DNA from: Neocallimastix lanati (nom. inval.)
Lineage: Eukaryota; Neocallimastigomycota; Neocallimastigomycetes; Neocallimastigales; Neocallimastigaceae
Length of the DNA stretch: 64,000 nt
NCBI GenBank assembly: GCA_016946835.1
Contig: JACVTC010000007.1
Coordinates: 2,120,001 to 2,184,000 of the forward strand
Direction: 5' to 3'
Below are positions 1 to 15,500 of this stretch, one piece after another. The number at the start of each line of letters is the position of its first letter. Position 1 is the first letter of the stretch. Under the pieces are notes generated by a model. The model saw only the letters and a program-made list of their open reading frames with translations, had not been told where the DNA came from and searched no databases. Position numbers and translations under genes: made by a program.

Positions 1-263
1 TATAACAGTATAATATTATAAAAATTAAAAATAAGAATAAAAATATAAATTATTAAAATTAAGTATAAATGATTATATTTATAATATATTTTAAAAATAA
101 AAATACAAAAAAATAATTATTTGTAAAAAACGACTTAAATTATAATTATACATTAATATGAAATATATTTTTTAATTGATAAGTTGTATTAATAAAAAAA
201 AGAAATGCTTTTATTCGACTATTTTATTTTTCTATTATTATCAATTTAACTTATTTATTTTAT

Positions 264-3200
264 TTATTTATTAAGAATATAATTTAAGTTTGTACGTTCT
301 TCTTTCATATGTTGTGAAGTAAGATTATTTATTGAAAAATAAGTAGATTTCGCGTTATAATAATTTTGAGGATTTGGGTTTGTTGATGGTATCATATGAG
401 CTTGCATATTACCAGAAGCAGAAATATTTGATTGATTACCATTAATATTATAGGTCATATTTTGTGGAGTAGTCATCATATAAGATGTACTATTTTGATT
501 TTTCATTCCAATGGATGACATATTATTGGAATAAATATAGGAGGGTTGTTCTTGATTTTGACCTTGATATGTGGTAGACGGGTTATTAGATGGATTTACA
601 TTATATATAGGATTTTGTTGAGCTTGAGGATGATTTACGTATGTTGTTGTACCTCCTTGAATATTTGTTGAAGTAGTATATATTATATTGGTTTGTTGAT
701 TTTGAACTTGATTTTGATTTTGATTATTAGGAGTACTAGTTGTATAAATTACTTGTGGATTTTGTGAAGATTGTTGAGTAATAATATTAGTAGGTTGTGG
801 TTGTGGATTATATATGATTTGTTGATGTTGATTTTGATTTGAGCCATGTGCTGGTGTGGAATAAACCTGATAAGTATTTGATAATGGCTGTTGTGGACCT
901 TGAGTTTGAGTAGTTTGTTGAGTAAACATATTATTTTGATTTGGGTAATAGGTTTGTTGTTGTGGATTAGCATAAACATTTACAACATTTTCTTGTAAAG
1001 TAGTAGCTTTAGCGTTTAGTTGAGGTTGTGCTTGGGCTTGAGTTTCCGTAGGTGAAGGTGTTGGTGTAACGGTTTGAATTGGTCCCATATTATTATTTTT
1101 AGTAAAAGTATTATTATTCATCACTGAAGATGAATGTATTGGAGTAATTTGTTGTATAGGTTGAGTTGTTTGTAAAACAATAGAGGAATATTGAATTGGC
1201 ATACTAATATTTGGGGCTTGATTTTCAGTTTGAACTACTTGAGTAATAGCATTTGAAGATGCCTGTCCTTGTTGAGATGATTGTTGATTTTGTGGATTAG
1301 AATAAATACTTTGACTATTGATCATAGTTGGTGATGAAGTTACAATTACAGAGCATTGAGGTTGTGATTGAACTTGGGTTTGAACTTGAAGCATATTTGG
1401 ACTATTAACAATTTGAGCCTGAGCTGGAGCTTGTGTCTGAACTGGTGATGGAGTTGGAGTTGGAAGTTGTGATGAAATTACAGTTATGGTATTTGATTGT
1501 GCAGAGGTATTATAGTTTTCATTATATAGAGTAGGAGATGATATGGTCATTGAAGTATTATAATTTTTAGATACCGTTTGAATTTGTGAGGTTTGAGTAA
1601 TGCGTTGAGGAGTAGTATTTGACATTGGAGAATCGTTGGCATAACTTGGAAACATTTGAATAGGTCTTTGATCCACAGTAGTAAATGTTCCTTGTTGTAT
1701 ACTATAGGTAGGATTTGGTGATTGAGAAACGACTGAACCATGCTTTGTAACTTCTTGTATCATAGGTGATTGTGATTGAGGAGTTAAAGGTTGTGGTTGT
1801 ACAGTAGTATTATAAGTTGGTGCATTTACGATTGATGAATTTGAATTTACAACAGTAGGACTAGTAATAACTGTATTATTCCTTGGTATACATTGAATAG
1901 TATTTTGTGGTAAAGTTACTATAGTATTTGTTACTGTTGTTGGAACAGATGGTTGAGTATTACTAATAACATTTAATCCATTATTGTTAGCTATAGTATT
2001 ACTAGTCGTATTAGTCGTATTAGTAGTAGTAATAGTAGTATTTAACTTTGCACTTGGAACAATATCTACGGTATTCTTTAAAGACATAGATGGTGATGCT
2101 TTTTTAGTATTAAATTCATTACCTTGACTAACTTTTGTATTATTATTGATATCTTTATATTTTATATTAGAAGTTGGTATTGGTATATTAGCATTAGTAA
2201 TATAAGATGAGGTTTCATTTTTCTTTTGAATTTCTAATTTTATTTCCTTTAAAGAACCCTCAGATTCACTTTCAGTATTAATCTTTTTCTTTTCATCTTT
2301 GGAAACTTTTTGCATTTTATTTGAAGATTGTTTCTTATTTCCCTTTCTTTTTTTCTTACCAGCTGCGGCTTCTTCAACTTCTTTCATAGATATTATACCT
2401 TGTTTTATCATATCATTCCAAACACTTGCTACTAATGCACTATTAATACTTGTCAATCTATCACCAGCACTTTCAAGTACTTTTGACCATAACATTTTCA
2501 TATGTTTTGGTATCTTAGCATGTTGCTTTAATGTTCTACATAATCTATTATTTATTAATTATTTATATATATATATATATTTATAATTATAAATTTATTA
2601 ATTTAAAATGTTTAATATAAATATAAATAATTAAAATTTACTTTAATCTTACCTTTCATGTGATGGTTGATATTTAAATTCATCTAATTGTTTCAATACA
2701 GCAGCTATTTATCGAAATTTATACAATTTAATAATTAGAATTCATATTAAATTTAAAATTTTTTTTTAATTTTTTAAATATATAATTATATATATTTATT
2801 TATAAACTTACCAGCATCTAAAAAACGGTATACCTCTAAATATTTTAATCAAGCATTTTTATTAAAATTATAATATAAAAAAAAAAAATTTTTTTTAATA
2901 ATTTTATCTTTTAACAATCTAATATTATTTTAATATAAAATATTTTATTATGTTATGTTATATATATATCCATAAGACTTACGAGCTCTATAAAAAAAAA
3001 TATATACATATTAAAATTTATAGAAAATTAATTAATAAAAAATTTTAAATATATAAATATATTATATTATTTTTAATAAATTTTTTAAATAATTATTATA
3101 CCTTGAGATCTTCCACTTCCTTCTAAAATAATCTTCTAAAGTTGGATCGGTAGCTTTATATAATTTCTTACTACATATATCATATGCACCCATTACAGTT

Positions 3201-3424
3201 CTTTTGAATTTTTCTTGCTTTTTTATATATTCCTCTCTATTAAATTAACAAAAAAAAACAAATCAATACTATTTCTTTACTATTTTAAAAATGAAAATTT
3301 AAATATAAACGATAGCACTTAAAACATACTGATTAGCCGTATTAATAGCTTCTGTAGAGAGATCCAGTGAAGACTCGGCTACTTTTAAATTATATGCTAC
3401 ACTGACTTTTTCCATTGTTGTCAT
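264..3424 (-). CDS. Q/N/S/T-rich protein with N-terminal W-x-I-S-R-x-Q-V-Y-R domain
   Basis: Six exons on the minus strand: 3330-3424, 3102-3236, 2983-2987, 2812-2835, 2653-2704 and 264-2544. All introns are GT..AG and the joined frame is open for 863 codons. The Met at 2501 is internal; the true start is at 3424. Residues about 33-150 form a compact, charged, probably helical domain containing WKISRAQVYRFLDAA (73-87), then P-S-x-E-R-L-C-R-T-L and a W-x-K-V-L-E-x-A-G-D segment. This pattern resembles bacterial/phage ParB-associated or DUF3102-like proteins (W-x-x-S-R-x-x-x-Y-x-x-x-D-A-A ... P-x-x-E-x-x-R); that is my inference. A Lys-rich stretch (GKKKRKGNKK) that could be a nuclear signal follows, then about 600 residues of Gln/Asn/Thr/Ser/Pro-rich, low-complexity, prion-like sequence typical of fungal transcriptional regulators. 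No catalytic motif is visible. A nuclear regulatory role is plausible but unproven. Confidence 0.82.
2983..2987 (-). other. 5-nt microexon of the 264-3424 gene
   Basis: On the minus strand the sequence reads TATAG|AGCTC|GTAAGT. The five bases are needed to carry the frame from the preceding exon (ending ...ATC TCA AG) to the next (beginning AGGTATAC). Together they complete Arg-Ala-Gln in the motif ISRAQVYR. Skipping the exon breaks the frame, so the call rests on frame and motif continuity. Confidence 0.75.
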
Positions 3425-6400
3425 TTTTATTTTTATTTATTGCTTTTTTAAAAAAATTTTATATTTTTTATTATAAAAGTTCTATTGATAAAATAATAAT
3501 TTTTTTTATAAAGTATGGCTTAACTTATTACGAATTTTTCATATTTTAGATATTGGTTATTATTATATTAACAATAAAAAACTAGTGTATATAATTTTAA
3601 TAGTTTTTTTTTTTTCAAAATTTCACTGATAAATTTTTATTATTGTTATTATTAAAAGTTTGTATAGAACTTCCCTGATAGTAATAATTTTAATATTCTT
3701 ATATTTATAATTTTTATTTAATTAATTTATAATATTATAATTCAAATATAATAATTTTTTTTATATACAAGTAATATTTTTGAATTATCAATATATAAAT
3801 TTGTTTATATTTATGTTAAATTAATAGTTTTAGTCTGTATATTAATTTTTTTTTTTTTTTTTTTTACAAAAAAGATGTTGTCATATATTATAAAAAAAGA
3901 TAATTAAAAATTATTTTTTAAAAAAAAAAAATAGAAATTTAAATTTAAAAGAAAAATATTAAATATTCCAATAATATTAATTTTTATTATTTTATTTGAA
4001 AATTTTTTACAAATATTTAAATTAATAATACTGAAATTTAGTTTTAACAATTTAATTACAATTTAATAAAAAAACGAACTTCTAAAAAAAATATATATAT
4101 ATATAAAATTATTAACTTTCCCTTAATTTAAAAAAAATTCATTCAAAAAATTTTTAACCGAAATTTAATATTTATATAAAAAAATTTCATAATATAATAA
4201 AAAAATATATTATATTAAAATATATCTTTACTATAAAGGAATATATATAGATAGACACTAAAATAAATGGAAATTTATTAAACTGTATTTATTATAAATA
4301 TATGTACAATATAATGCAAATATATTATTTTTTATTTACACTAAAAACTAAAGTTGTATTAATTTAAATGTTATAATACATAATAATATATAATGTATTA
4401 ATTTCACATATATATATTTTTTTTTAATTTTAAATTGTTTTTCATATATTATTTTCATATATTATATATTATTAAATTTTTAATTATTTAAATTTTATAT
4501 TTCTTATAGTTTAAAGGTCATGATATACTTTTTTTTTTATTTATTATGATTTATAATTTTTTATTTATTATTTACTATTTACTATTTATTATTATTTGTT
4601 ATTTGTTTGTTTGTTATTTGTTGTTTATTATTTATTATTCATTATATACTATTTACTATTTGCTATTTGCTATTTATTAGTTATTATTTATTCTTTATTA
4701 TTTATTATTTCCTTCTTCTCATTTATTATTTATTATTTATTTATTATTAGTTATTTGTTATTTATATATATATTCATTTATTTGTAATTCATGATTTACG
4801 ATTTATAAGTTATGATTCAATATTAAATAGTATTCATATTGTTTATTTCTTTAATTATGTAATATATTAACATTTCCAATTTTCAATTTCATTTAAAATA
4901 AACTGTGAAAAGGATTGTTTAGTCATCTATATTAATCAATATAAAAAAAAATAATTCTATTTCATAAAATAAAAATAAATATATAAATAAATATAAACAA
5001 TAAAATAAAATTATTAAATAATAAATTCTATAAAAAAAAAAATAATAAAAATAAAAAATAAAAAAGCTTATCGTATATTAATAACTCTAAAAAAAAAACA
5101 GATATTAATATACTTTAGTTCAATTTTAAAAAGTATCACAATTAACTACGTATTTCTTATGATTAAAGTTATTACTATCATCCTTTTTTTTTTTTTTATT
5201 TTAATTATTTAAATAAAAAAAAAAATTAATAATAATTATTATTATTTTTTTTTTAATTTGCATGCATATTATTTTTGTGTCACCTTATCTCTATTTTATC
5301 ACATTTTATCTATATTATATTCAATCGATTCTTATGTCTTAATAAATATATATTTATATTAATTTTTTTGGTACAATACAGGTTTCATAATAAATAAAAA
5401 AAAACAAAAAAAAATTACATACATCTGAATAATACTATTAATATACATATTTCTTAGTTTTTAAACATTAATCTATATTATATAATATATTAAATTATAA
5501 TATAATATATTATTTGATTTTATTTACCTTTATATTGTATTGTTTTATTCTATTTATTTTTATAAAAGTATATCATAATATAATGTAATAAATTAACTAT
5601 TATATTATATCTATAGAACATATACTTAAATTTCATTTAATAACATAACCGTTATTAAATTGTAATAAATAAATAAATAATAAAGTTAAGTAAAAAAAAT
5701 CTTTTTAATATAATTGAAATAATTTCATTTATTATATTAAAATAATAAATTAATATATTTTTTAATAAAATAGGATATATAAATGATAGATATATTATTG
5801 AACTATAATTTAAAATAAATTAAATATATTAAAGGTAAATTAATATAATAATTAATATAATATATTGAAATAAATCATAATAAAATTATATAATTAATAT
5901 ATTATTAGTTAAATGATACAGGTTCAATTTTTTTAAATTATAAAATTAATATACGGAAATGTAGTTTATCAATAATTTAGAATATAAAGTTTTTTAATAG
6001 AAATATATTTAATTGATTTATTTATAATATATGTTTCATATATAAAAATATATTTTATCAATAATTTATAATATAAAGTTTATTTTTATAAATTTATTAG
6101 ACTAAACTATAATAAGTTCATATATTAAAATATATTTCATCAATAATTTAATATATATATTTTCAATACAACAAATATATAAATGTATTTATCCTATTTA
6201 TTATGATTATGAGGTTTATATATGTAAATCTTTTCATCAATTCTTTTTGAAATATATTAAAAATAAAAAAATTTTTTTTATTAATAATATTTATTTATTA
6301 TTATAATTATCATTATTTCTTTTTTTTTTTTTAACCAAACTTAAATTAAAAAAAAACAAGAATTTATATTAAAAAAAAAAAAAAAATTATATTTCAAAAG

Positions 6401-7008
6401 ATTATTTATATATATATATTTTAAAAAAATAATAATAATAATAAGTAAATGAATTAATAAATAATAATGAAAAGAAGCTTATTAAATCTATTGGATTAAA
6501 TTTTAATTAATTGACAATTAATAAATTAAAAAAAAAAAAAAAAAAATTCTTGTTAATTATTTATTTCATATTAGCTTCAATACTCATCCTTCATATGTTG
6601 AAAAGGAATTTTATAATAAAAAATTATTTATATATATCATACACAGTAAATGATACAATCATTTATTATTATATATATTATTATACTTAATAAGATTAAT
6701 AAAAAAAAAAAATTCATAATTAAATAATTATTTTTTTTAATAAAAAGAAAAAAATATGAGATGGTTTTAATTAAGAATATATAATATAAATTATTAAAAA
6801 TATGAACTCTACATAAGATCAGTAAAGAGTAATTTGAACTTTTCATGAATTTTTAAAAGTACTATATATAGATACAAAAAGCAAAGAAAATATCATCATT
6901 TTGATTTACAATAAAATTACTCTGATATTTGGACCATATAGCATTATTAATCATTATAATTTTATATATATAGATAAGAATATAAATAATTTGAGTTTTA
7001 TTATAATA

Positions 7009-7057
<49 letters not shown>

Positions 7058-8419
7058 CTAAAAATTTATATATATTTATTTGTATATATATCCCTATAAT
7101 AAGGTTTTTTAAAAATTTTTAATAGGTATTAATAATAACCATATTAAGAAATCTGTCCATTATATTAGTAATAATTATTTTATAATATTGTATTATATAT
7201 AATTTGTTTTAAATCCAAAGTATAAAAGTGTTAACCATACTGATACAAATAAGTACAAAGTATTTAATGTTAATTATTACATATAATTATACTAACATAA
7301 AACATTAATTATAAAATTACAAATATTCATCATAATATTTATACTAGAATAATTACTAATAATAACAATACTAAAAGAATATTAAAAATTTAATATTAAA
7401 TCTATTTTAATTGTTGTGTTAAGAAATAATATATATATATATATATTTATAATAATATTTATATTAATTATCAACCATAAATTTCAAATTCTATCAACCT
7501 AGTCAAATATTAATATTAAATGACATAATATCTCTATTATTCATTATTAAATTATATTAAATGTTTAAATAAAAAAAAAGTTATATATATTATAAATGCT
7601 TATACAAATTATTATTATTTTCATTGAAGGTATCAAAATTAATATAAAAAAAAAAATAAAATGATATTAAACTATTATTTATTTATTTAATACTGAGTAA
7701 TATATTTAACGTATCTATAAATAGTTTATATATACATTAAATAGTTAATTTAAATAGATTAAAAGTAATAACCACAATATTTTTTAATAATAGATATACT
7801 TTTTTAAATTTTTTAATTTTTTATTTTTTATTTTTTATTTTTCAAAAAATAAATAAATTTTAAAAACATATTAAATTATAACTAATGATTATAAATCAAT
7901 AAATATTAAATCATAATAATAATAATAATAATAAATTGAAATTAATTAACATCATTGGATTGACTATAATGTATTATTTATGTTATCAATATATTATAAC
8001 TATACTGATAAAATATATTACATTAAATGATATCGGTTAATATATCATTTTTATAATTTAAACCAAAAACTTAGGATAAAAATTGTACATCAAACAAAAA
8101 AGAAAGAATAATAGTTAAAAAAAAAAGAAAAAAGTTGCCGTTTAAATAATTTGGTAATATGAATCATTATATTTGCATTTAAGCCAATAATTTTTAAATA
8201 TAATATATGTATTGATACATAAAATAAATTAAAAAATAAATTTTTTTTTCTATAATTTTTTTAAAAAAAGTTTATTTTATTTCTATAATTATTTTATTTC
8301 TATAATTATAACTTTAATTATTTTATTTCTATAATTATAACTTTAATAAATAAATAGAAGAAAATAAAATAAAAAAACATTAAATTACTCTGATATTTAA
8401 ATATTATTTTATTTAATTA

Positions 8420-8452
<33 letters not shown>

Positions 8453-10209
8453 CATATTTCTTAATCTTATTTAATATATCTAAAATAAATATATTAAATA
8501 GTAAAACTACTTTTTCATTTTTGGAAATATTTTGTTTAAAACAACAAATGAGAAAATATATAATTAAAAATAACCTTTCAATGATAATATTCATATTTTT
8601 ATATTATTTTAAAGTACTTCATTAAGACCTAGTTAATTGAAATTATCCTTTCATATGCATGTTCAACTAACAATTAAATGAAGAGTTAGTAATTAAAAAT
8701 TTAATTATAAAAAAAAATTAAAATCTATATATATTAAAACTGTAATATTAATTAAAAGGTTTCTCTTTTCTCTGTTTTTCTTTTTTCTCTTCTCCCTTTT
8801 TTTTTTTTTTTTTTTATATTATTATTTTTTAATAAATAATAATAATAAATGTTTTCTTTTAACTATTCTTCTTCTATTTATGAATTTTTATGAATTGATA
8901 TTATAATTATTAATTTAAATTCATAAAATAAAAAAAAAATCAAATACATTATATTTTAATAAAAAGTGTTAATGTATCCTTATCATATCAGATTCATTGT
9001 TTATTTGTTAATATTCGATATATTATATTTAATTTGATTTAATTAAAAAAAAAACAATTTAATATTAATTATTTTTATTTTAATTAGTATTTTAATTAGT
9101 ATTTCTTATATTATGATAATTTGTAATAATATAGACTATCATTTGATATATCATTAAAATTAAATATTAGAAAGAATTCAAAAAATAAATAATAATAATA
9201 ATAATATTTGCCAAAAAATATATATTAAAAATACCATAGAATAGAATAGAATTGAATATATATATGTATTGGAGAGGTTTTCATTTCATTTTTTATACTA
9301 ATTTATACATTTTTTATATATATATAGTTTTGATACATTTTTTTAGTTTACACAACATTTAAAATTCTATTTATTTATTTAGTTATTTTTAATAAAACTT
9401 ATTAAATAATATATTATTATTAAAAATCGAATTACCAATATAATGAAAGTTTATTTAATTTTTATTATTAAATAAAATTTATAATTTAATTTACTTAAAA
9501 TTAACTTTATATTTATTTTGGGTTTAATTTATTTTCTTAAAAAAAAAAAAAAAAGAATAACTATTTATTGGTTCATAAAAAATGTAGCCATTAATATTAT
9601 TGACTTTAAAAATATTGGCATTAATTAAAAAAACTGTTTCATGTTCAACATACAAAAAAATTTTTTTTTTTTTTTATTTTTTAAAAAAATTTCAGTTAAT
9701 TACAATAGAAGTATGAACTTTATAAAAAAAATTCATATCTACTCATAATAGAAATAGTATTTCCTTAATTATACTTTACCCTATGGATTTTAAAGTTAAT
9801 ATTTCTAAATGAAACAATTATTCTAAATGTGACAATTATTTTAATAATCATAATAATTACTAATGATGTAGTTATGATAAATTAAGCTAATATACTAAAA
9901 CTTTTTTCAATTCTTAAATACGAATAATTTAAAAAATATCATAATTAAATTGATAATTTACTTATCATTAGAAAATCAATCCTAAAAACTACATAAAATT
10001 TTTTTATATTTTCTTTAAAATAATAATTTAATTAATAAATATTTAAATAATATTATTATCCATATTTTATTACTTTTAGAAATAAAAAGACTAAATAAAA
10101 ATATATTATAAGCTTTTATTATTATTATTAGCTGTATTGTACTCCAATAAAGAAATTAATAAATTATTTTTTTTTATCATTTATATATTTATTTATTATT
10201 TATATATTT

Positions 10210-10241
<32 letters not shown>

Positions 10242-12465
10242 TTTTTTATATTAATTGGGAATTTTTTATCTTTAATTTTAATTAACATACAATGAAAATA
10301 ACCGTGAAATAATATATTAATTAATATAATCTACTATATATAAAACATATATTATTATATTATCTTTAAATCTTGGGAATAATTAATAATAATTTTTTAA
10401 ATATAAAAAAAAAAAAAAAGATATAATTAAATTTTTATGGTAAAGTATCATATAGGAATATCTCAATTTCATTGGTCCATTGTTCAGTTTTTTAAAAATA
10501 AAAATTAATTTAAAATGAATTAATTGGTTAAAAAATATTATTATTTGTTATAAATTAATTAAAAAAATTTTTTTAAAAGATTTGATATATTTTGTAAAAA
10601 TAAACTTTATTTTTTTTTTATTATTATTTTTATTTTTTTTTTTTTATTTTTTTTATCATTCATTACATACATATTTCTTTCTTTGACCATTTAATTATGA
10701 AATTGATATTTATTCTTTTTGTTATGAGGTTTTATTTTATTTTATTTTTTAGTTTTTTTTTTTTTTATTTTCCTATAATCAACCTATGAATTATTAAATC
10801 ATAATATTGATTTTTTTTTTTTATATATTTCATGTATAAATATTAATAATTAAATTATTAAATAGACACTTTGATTTAAAATCTATTTAAATTTTTTTAC
10901 TAATTTAATAATAACGAATAATTTTTGAGAATATACGAATGTCTTTCCAGTAGTAATAATAAATTATTATCTTTATTATTAGTTGCTAAGCATTATGTAT
11001 TATTAATTTTTTCATTTATAATTTACTGTTTATTTATTTTCGCACATTTTTACTTTTCTTATTGTTTTCTATTTCATCTTTTTTTCATATGTGTCTCCCA
11101 TAAAGAAATATATTCTTTTTTTTTTTTTTTTTTAATATTAGTTAAATATTATTTTATTTCTATTTATTATTCCACCATTAGTATTATTGATATATTATAA
11201 TTAATTTATTTTTCAATTCAAAGACTAATTTATAAAAGTGTACCCATCTTAAAAACGAATAACAATGATAATTCTGAGAAAATAAACACATTTGATTTGA
11301 TAAAGATTTATATTTATTTTATATTTTATGAATTTTATTTTATTATTTCAACAATTTTCATTTTCAATAACTTAATTACTTTATTTTTACTTTTTTTTTT
11401 TTACATAAATTTAATTATATCAGATTATTAGATAAAATTCTATTCATATCATATATATTTCAGTTAAATAATAAATGTTATTTTTACATTAATAATATTT
11501 TAATATAAAATTGACATAGGTTATCATGTATTATAACAATAACAATATCCATATATTATATTTTATATTTCTAACAAAAATAATGACTTCAACAATATTA
11601 TACATACATATACTCTTTTTTTTTTTTTTTTTAATTATTATTATCATTATATATGTTAATTCTACATCTGACTTTTTTAAACTTTTATTATATTTAATAA
11701 ATAATATAAAAATAGTCCAATTATTGCTTCTTTCTAATATCATTTCTTCATTATTATTAATTTATATGTATAATAAGCAATTTTATATTCAACCCTTTTT
11801 TTTTAATAAAAAAATAAAAATACTAATGAAAAATATACTAATTACTAATTAAATAAATATTAGTATTATCTCATTTATAAGTTAATAACTACCTTAATAA
11901 AATGTATAATATAATTAGAAAAAAAAAGTTTTCCAATTACTAAAAAGTTTTATTTTATTAATATGTTTAAAACAAAAATATATCAATAGATTTTAAGAAA
12001 AAAAGATGTTCATATAAATTTAATTAAAAAAAGTGTCAATAAATTTTATTAATTATTTCAATTTCTAATTACAATAATAAGATATTATTCAAAATTTTAA
12101 AAAAAAATGTAATGTAATTTGTTTATCTTTTTTTTTTTTTTTTTTAATTTTTTACTTTTTTTATCCTAATTAATTATTTTTTTTTTTTTTTAATAAAAAA
12201 ATATCTACATAATAATAATAATAATTATAATAAACAATACTAATATATTGTTTAAAAAAATTTTTTTTAAAAAAAAAATGTTCTTTTAATTTTTATAACT
12301 AATATTATTATTAAATTATTTTATTTTGAAACTCATATTTTTTAAATTAATATGGTAATAATTAAAAATTTTAATTTTATATATTAAAAATAATTAAATT
12401 AATATCTTCATTATCTTTATTACTCTTTAAAGAATCATCCATTTTTTCAAAATATAAATAATATA

Positions 12466-12513
<48 letters not shown>

Positions 12514-15500
12514 AAAAATTATTAAATTTTATAATATATATATATTAATATTTAATAATAAATAAGTGGATATATATTGAGCGTATATTAAATAGTAAAA
12601 AGAAATGAAATGAGAAATTTACACTTTAATAAAAATAAATATAAATTTCAATATTAATAATTATAGTATAATTTTTTTTATAAATATATTTATATATTTA
12701 ATTATAAATATAAATATTTAAAATAAAATAAAAAAGATAATAAATGACATTGATACTTTTATATAATAACCAAAATAACCAAAATAATATATTAATTAGA
12801 AATAAAAAAATTTTTTTTGTTATAATGTTTAAAAAAAAATCGTCACAAATGATTTATATATATATTTTTTTATATATTTTATCTTTAATTATTTTTATTC
12901 TAAAACCTTAAAACAGAATTGTATTTCATAAATAAATTAATAAGCATAATATAATTATTTTAAAAATTATTTTGAATAATAAATGACGTAATAATATTAT
13001 GTTTGCAATTATATAATTAAAACATGAGTTAAATATTTAAATAATTATAACCTCACGAAATAAAAAATATACATAATTTATATAAAAACATTTGTATCAA
13101 CAGTTAGAAAGAAAGTACCATCTTTAAAGTCTATTTTAAAAAATAATAATAGCAATAATAAAAATTAAAATTTTAAAAATAAAAAATAAAATAAAAAATA
13201 AAAAAATTTAATTTAAAAATAAATTTAATTTTCTTATTTTATTTCTTAAATTAAAAATTTTTAAAATTAAAATTATATTTTTATTTTTTATTTAATTAAA
13301 TAAAAATGGTTTAATATTGTTATTAATTGTATTTATTGAATAAAAGAAAATTAAAAATTTTTATTAATAAATAAAAATAAATTTATAAAACACTAAAAAA
13401 AAAAAAAAAAAAAAACTATTCCAAAGATTTTCATTTACATTTACATATTAAATATATTAAATTTTTAACTTCTTTTAATATCATTCTATTCACTTGATAT
13501 TTCTAATATGTTAATGTTATTTTTAATATGCTATTCACTTAACCTTAATTTTTATTTTTAATAAATTATTATCATGAAGCATTTATATAAATTTTACTTT
13601 TTTTTTTTTTTTTCTTATTTTTTAATATAAAATATTATTATTGTTTGGATGATCATGGTCATCTATAATTTTTCATTTCCATTTTATTTACTTCTAATTT
13701 TAATAATTAATTTAATTTTTACTCATAATATGTTAAATAAATAAATATATATAAATAAATATAAATTAATAATAAATATAAATTAATAATAAATATAAAT
13801 TAATAAATAAATATAAATTAATAATTAATATAAATTAATAATAAATATAAATTAATTAATAATAAATAAACAGAATTAAATAAATAAATAGAATAAACCA
13901 TTTTTCTTCTTTATGATTTGTCAATATTTGTATATCGTATACATATAGACATACATTAATTTCAACATTTCTTTTCATTCAAATTGTAATTTAATAAACT
14001 TTATTTATTATAAACCCATGACATTTATATTATGACTAATTATATCATGAATAATTCTTTATATTATTTTAATTATTAATATTGCAATATTATTACAAAC
14101 TGTTTAATTTTATATGAATATTAACTTATTTTTGATTATTATTTATATTATGATAATGATGATGATGATTTTGAATAGAAATTATTCATTTATTTTGTAT
14201 TATTTATATTTAATGTTTTTCCTATTATATTATTAAAATTATTTTTATTATACTATTTATTTATATATATTATTTATTATTAATAATAACAAAAATTATA
14301 ATATTAAAAAAAAAGTAAAAATTGTTATAATTATTATTATTACTCTATATATTATCAAAATTCCATCTTTTAATATAAAAATTTTTAAATTTTTTTTATT
14401 AAAAATTTGAACATAAAACATAACCCTTTAATTTAAATAATCAAATATTTATTCTAGACTTTCAAAAAAAAAATTAACAGATACTTTAATTAAAATAAAA
14501 ATAAATTAAAAATAGAAAATATAGGACAAAAATATAGGAGAAGGTTAAACTTTTTCTTTTTGTTTTTAATACCATAGAATACTATATAATAGCATTTATA
14601 ATAAATATTTCATATATCCATTTTATTAATTATATTAATAAGAAAATTATTTCTTAATGATATTCATTTTATTAACTCAATTAAATAAAAGGATTATTAA
14701 TAATATTCATATTCATATATATTTATATTATATAATGATGTCATAAAAAAAATTAAAAAGATATAAAAATAAAAATTAATTAGAAATAAAAATTAATTAG
14801 AAATAAAAATTAAAACGAGATAAAAAAAAAAAAAAAAAAAAAAAAAAAGGGAATTAACAATATTTCTATTAGCAAAAACTATTTAAATAATATAAATAAT
14901 AAACTAAATTTAATTTTTATTTATTATATATAAATATATTTATAAAAATAAAAAATTAAAATTAATATATTTTAAATATTGATTAATTTTTTTTTTAATA
15001 TTAATTTTAGTTTTTTATTTTTATACGGAACTCTTTTAAAAAAAAAAATTTTACTAAATGAAATCGATACTCATCAAAAAGATATTAATTTTTTTTTTTT
15101 TAAGGGATTAAATGAAATAGAATGTTTATTTCATGGTTTTATTTAAGGAAGAAATAACAAATAAAAATAAAAATAAAAATAAAGATTACCACTATAATAA
15201 TACTCAATCTTTTTATATATATGATATATGATATATATTCAACTTTAAATTAGATATAAATTAGATTTATTAATATTTATTTTATAATTATAATTAATAA
15301 TAAAATTAAAATATAATAAAATAAAATTCAAAAAATAAGTTTGCTATTTCTATTTCATTTTTTTTATTTTTATTTCATTTTATTTTAATTAATATGAAAC
15401 ATTATTTGAATATTTTTATGGATGAAAAAAAAAAAAAATAAAAAATAAAATAAACTTTTTTTTTTTAAAAAAAAAAAAAAAAAACTTTATCTAAAAGAAA

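Noticed and set aside
264-2501. Treating the Met at 2501 as the start of the first gene
   Set aside because: The frame continues upstream through five phase-consistent exons to an ATG at 3424, adding 118 residues that form the only folded-looking domain.
11526-11852. 108-codon plus-strand frame in the gene desert
   Set aside because: It is composed of Ile/Leu/Phe/Asn/Tyr with homopolymer tracts and no domain, and an equally long antisense frame overlaps it; typical of AT-rich noise.
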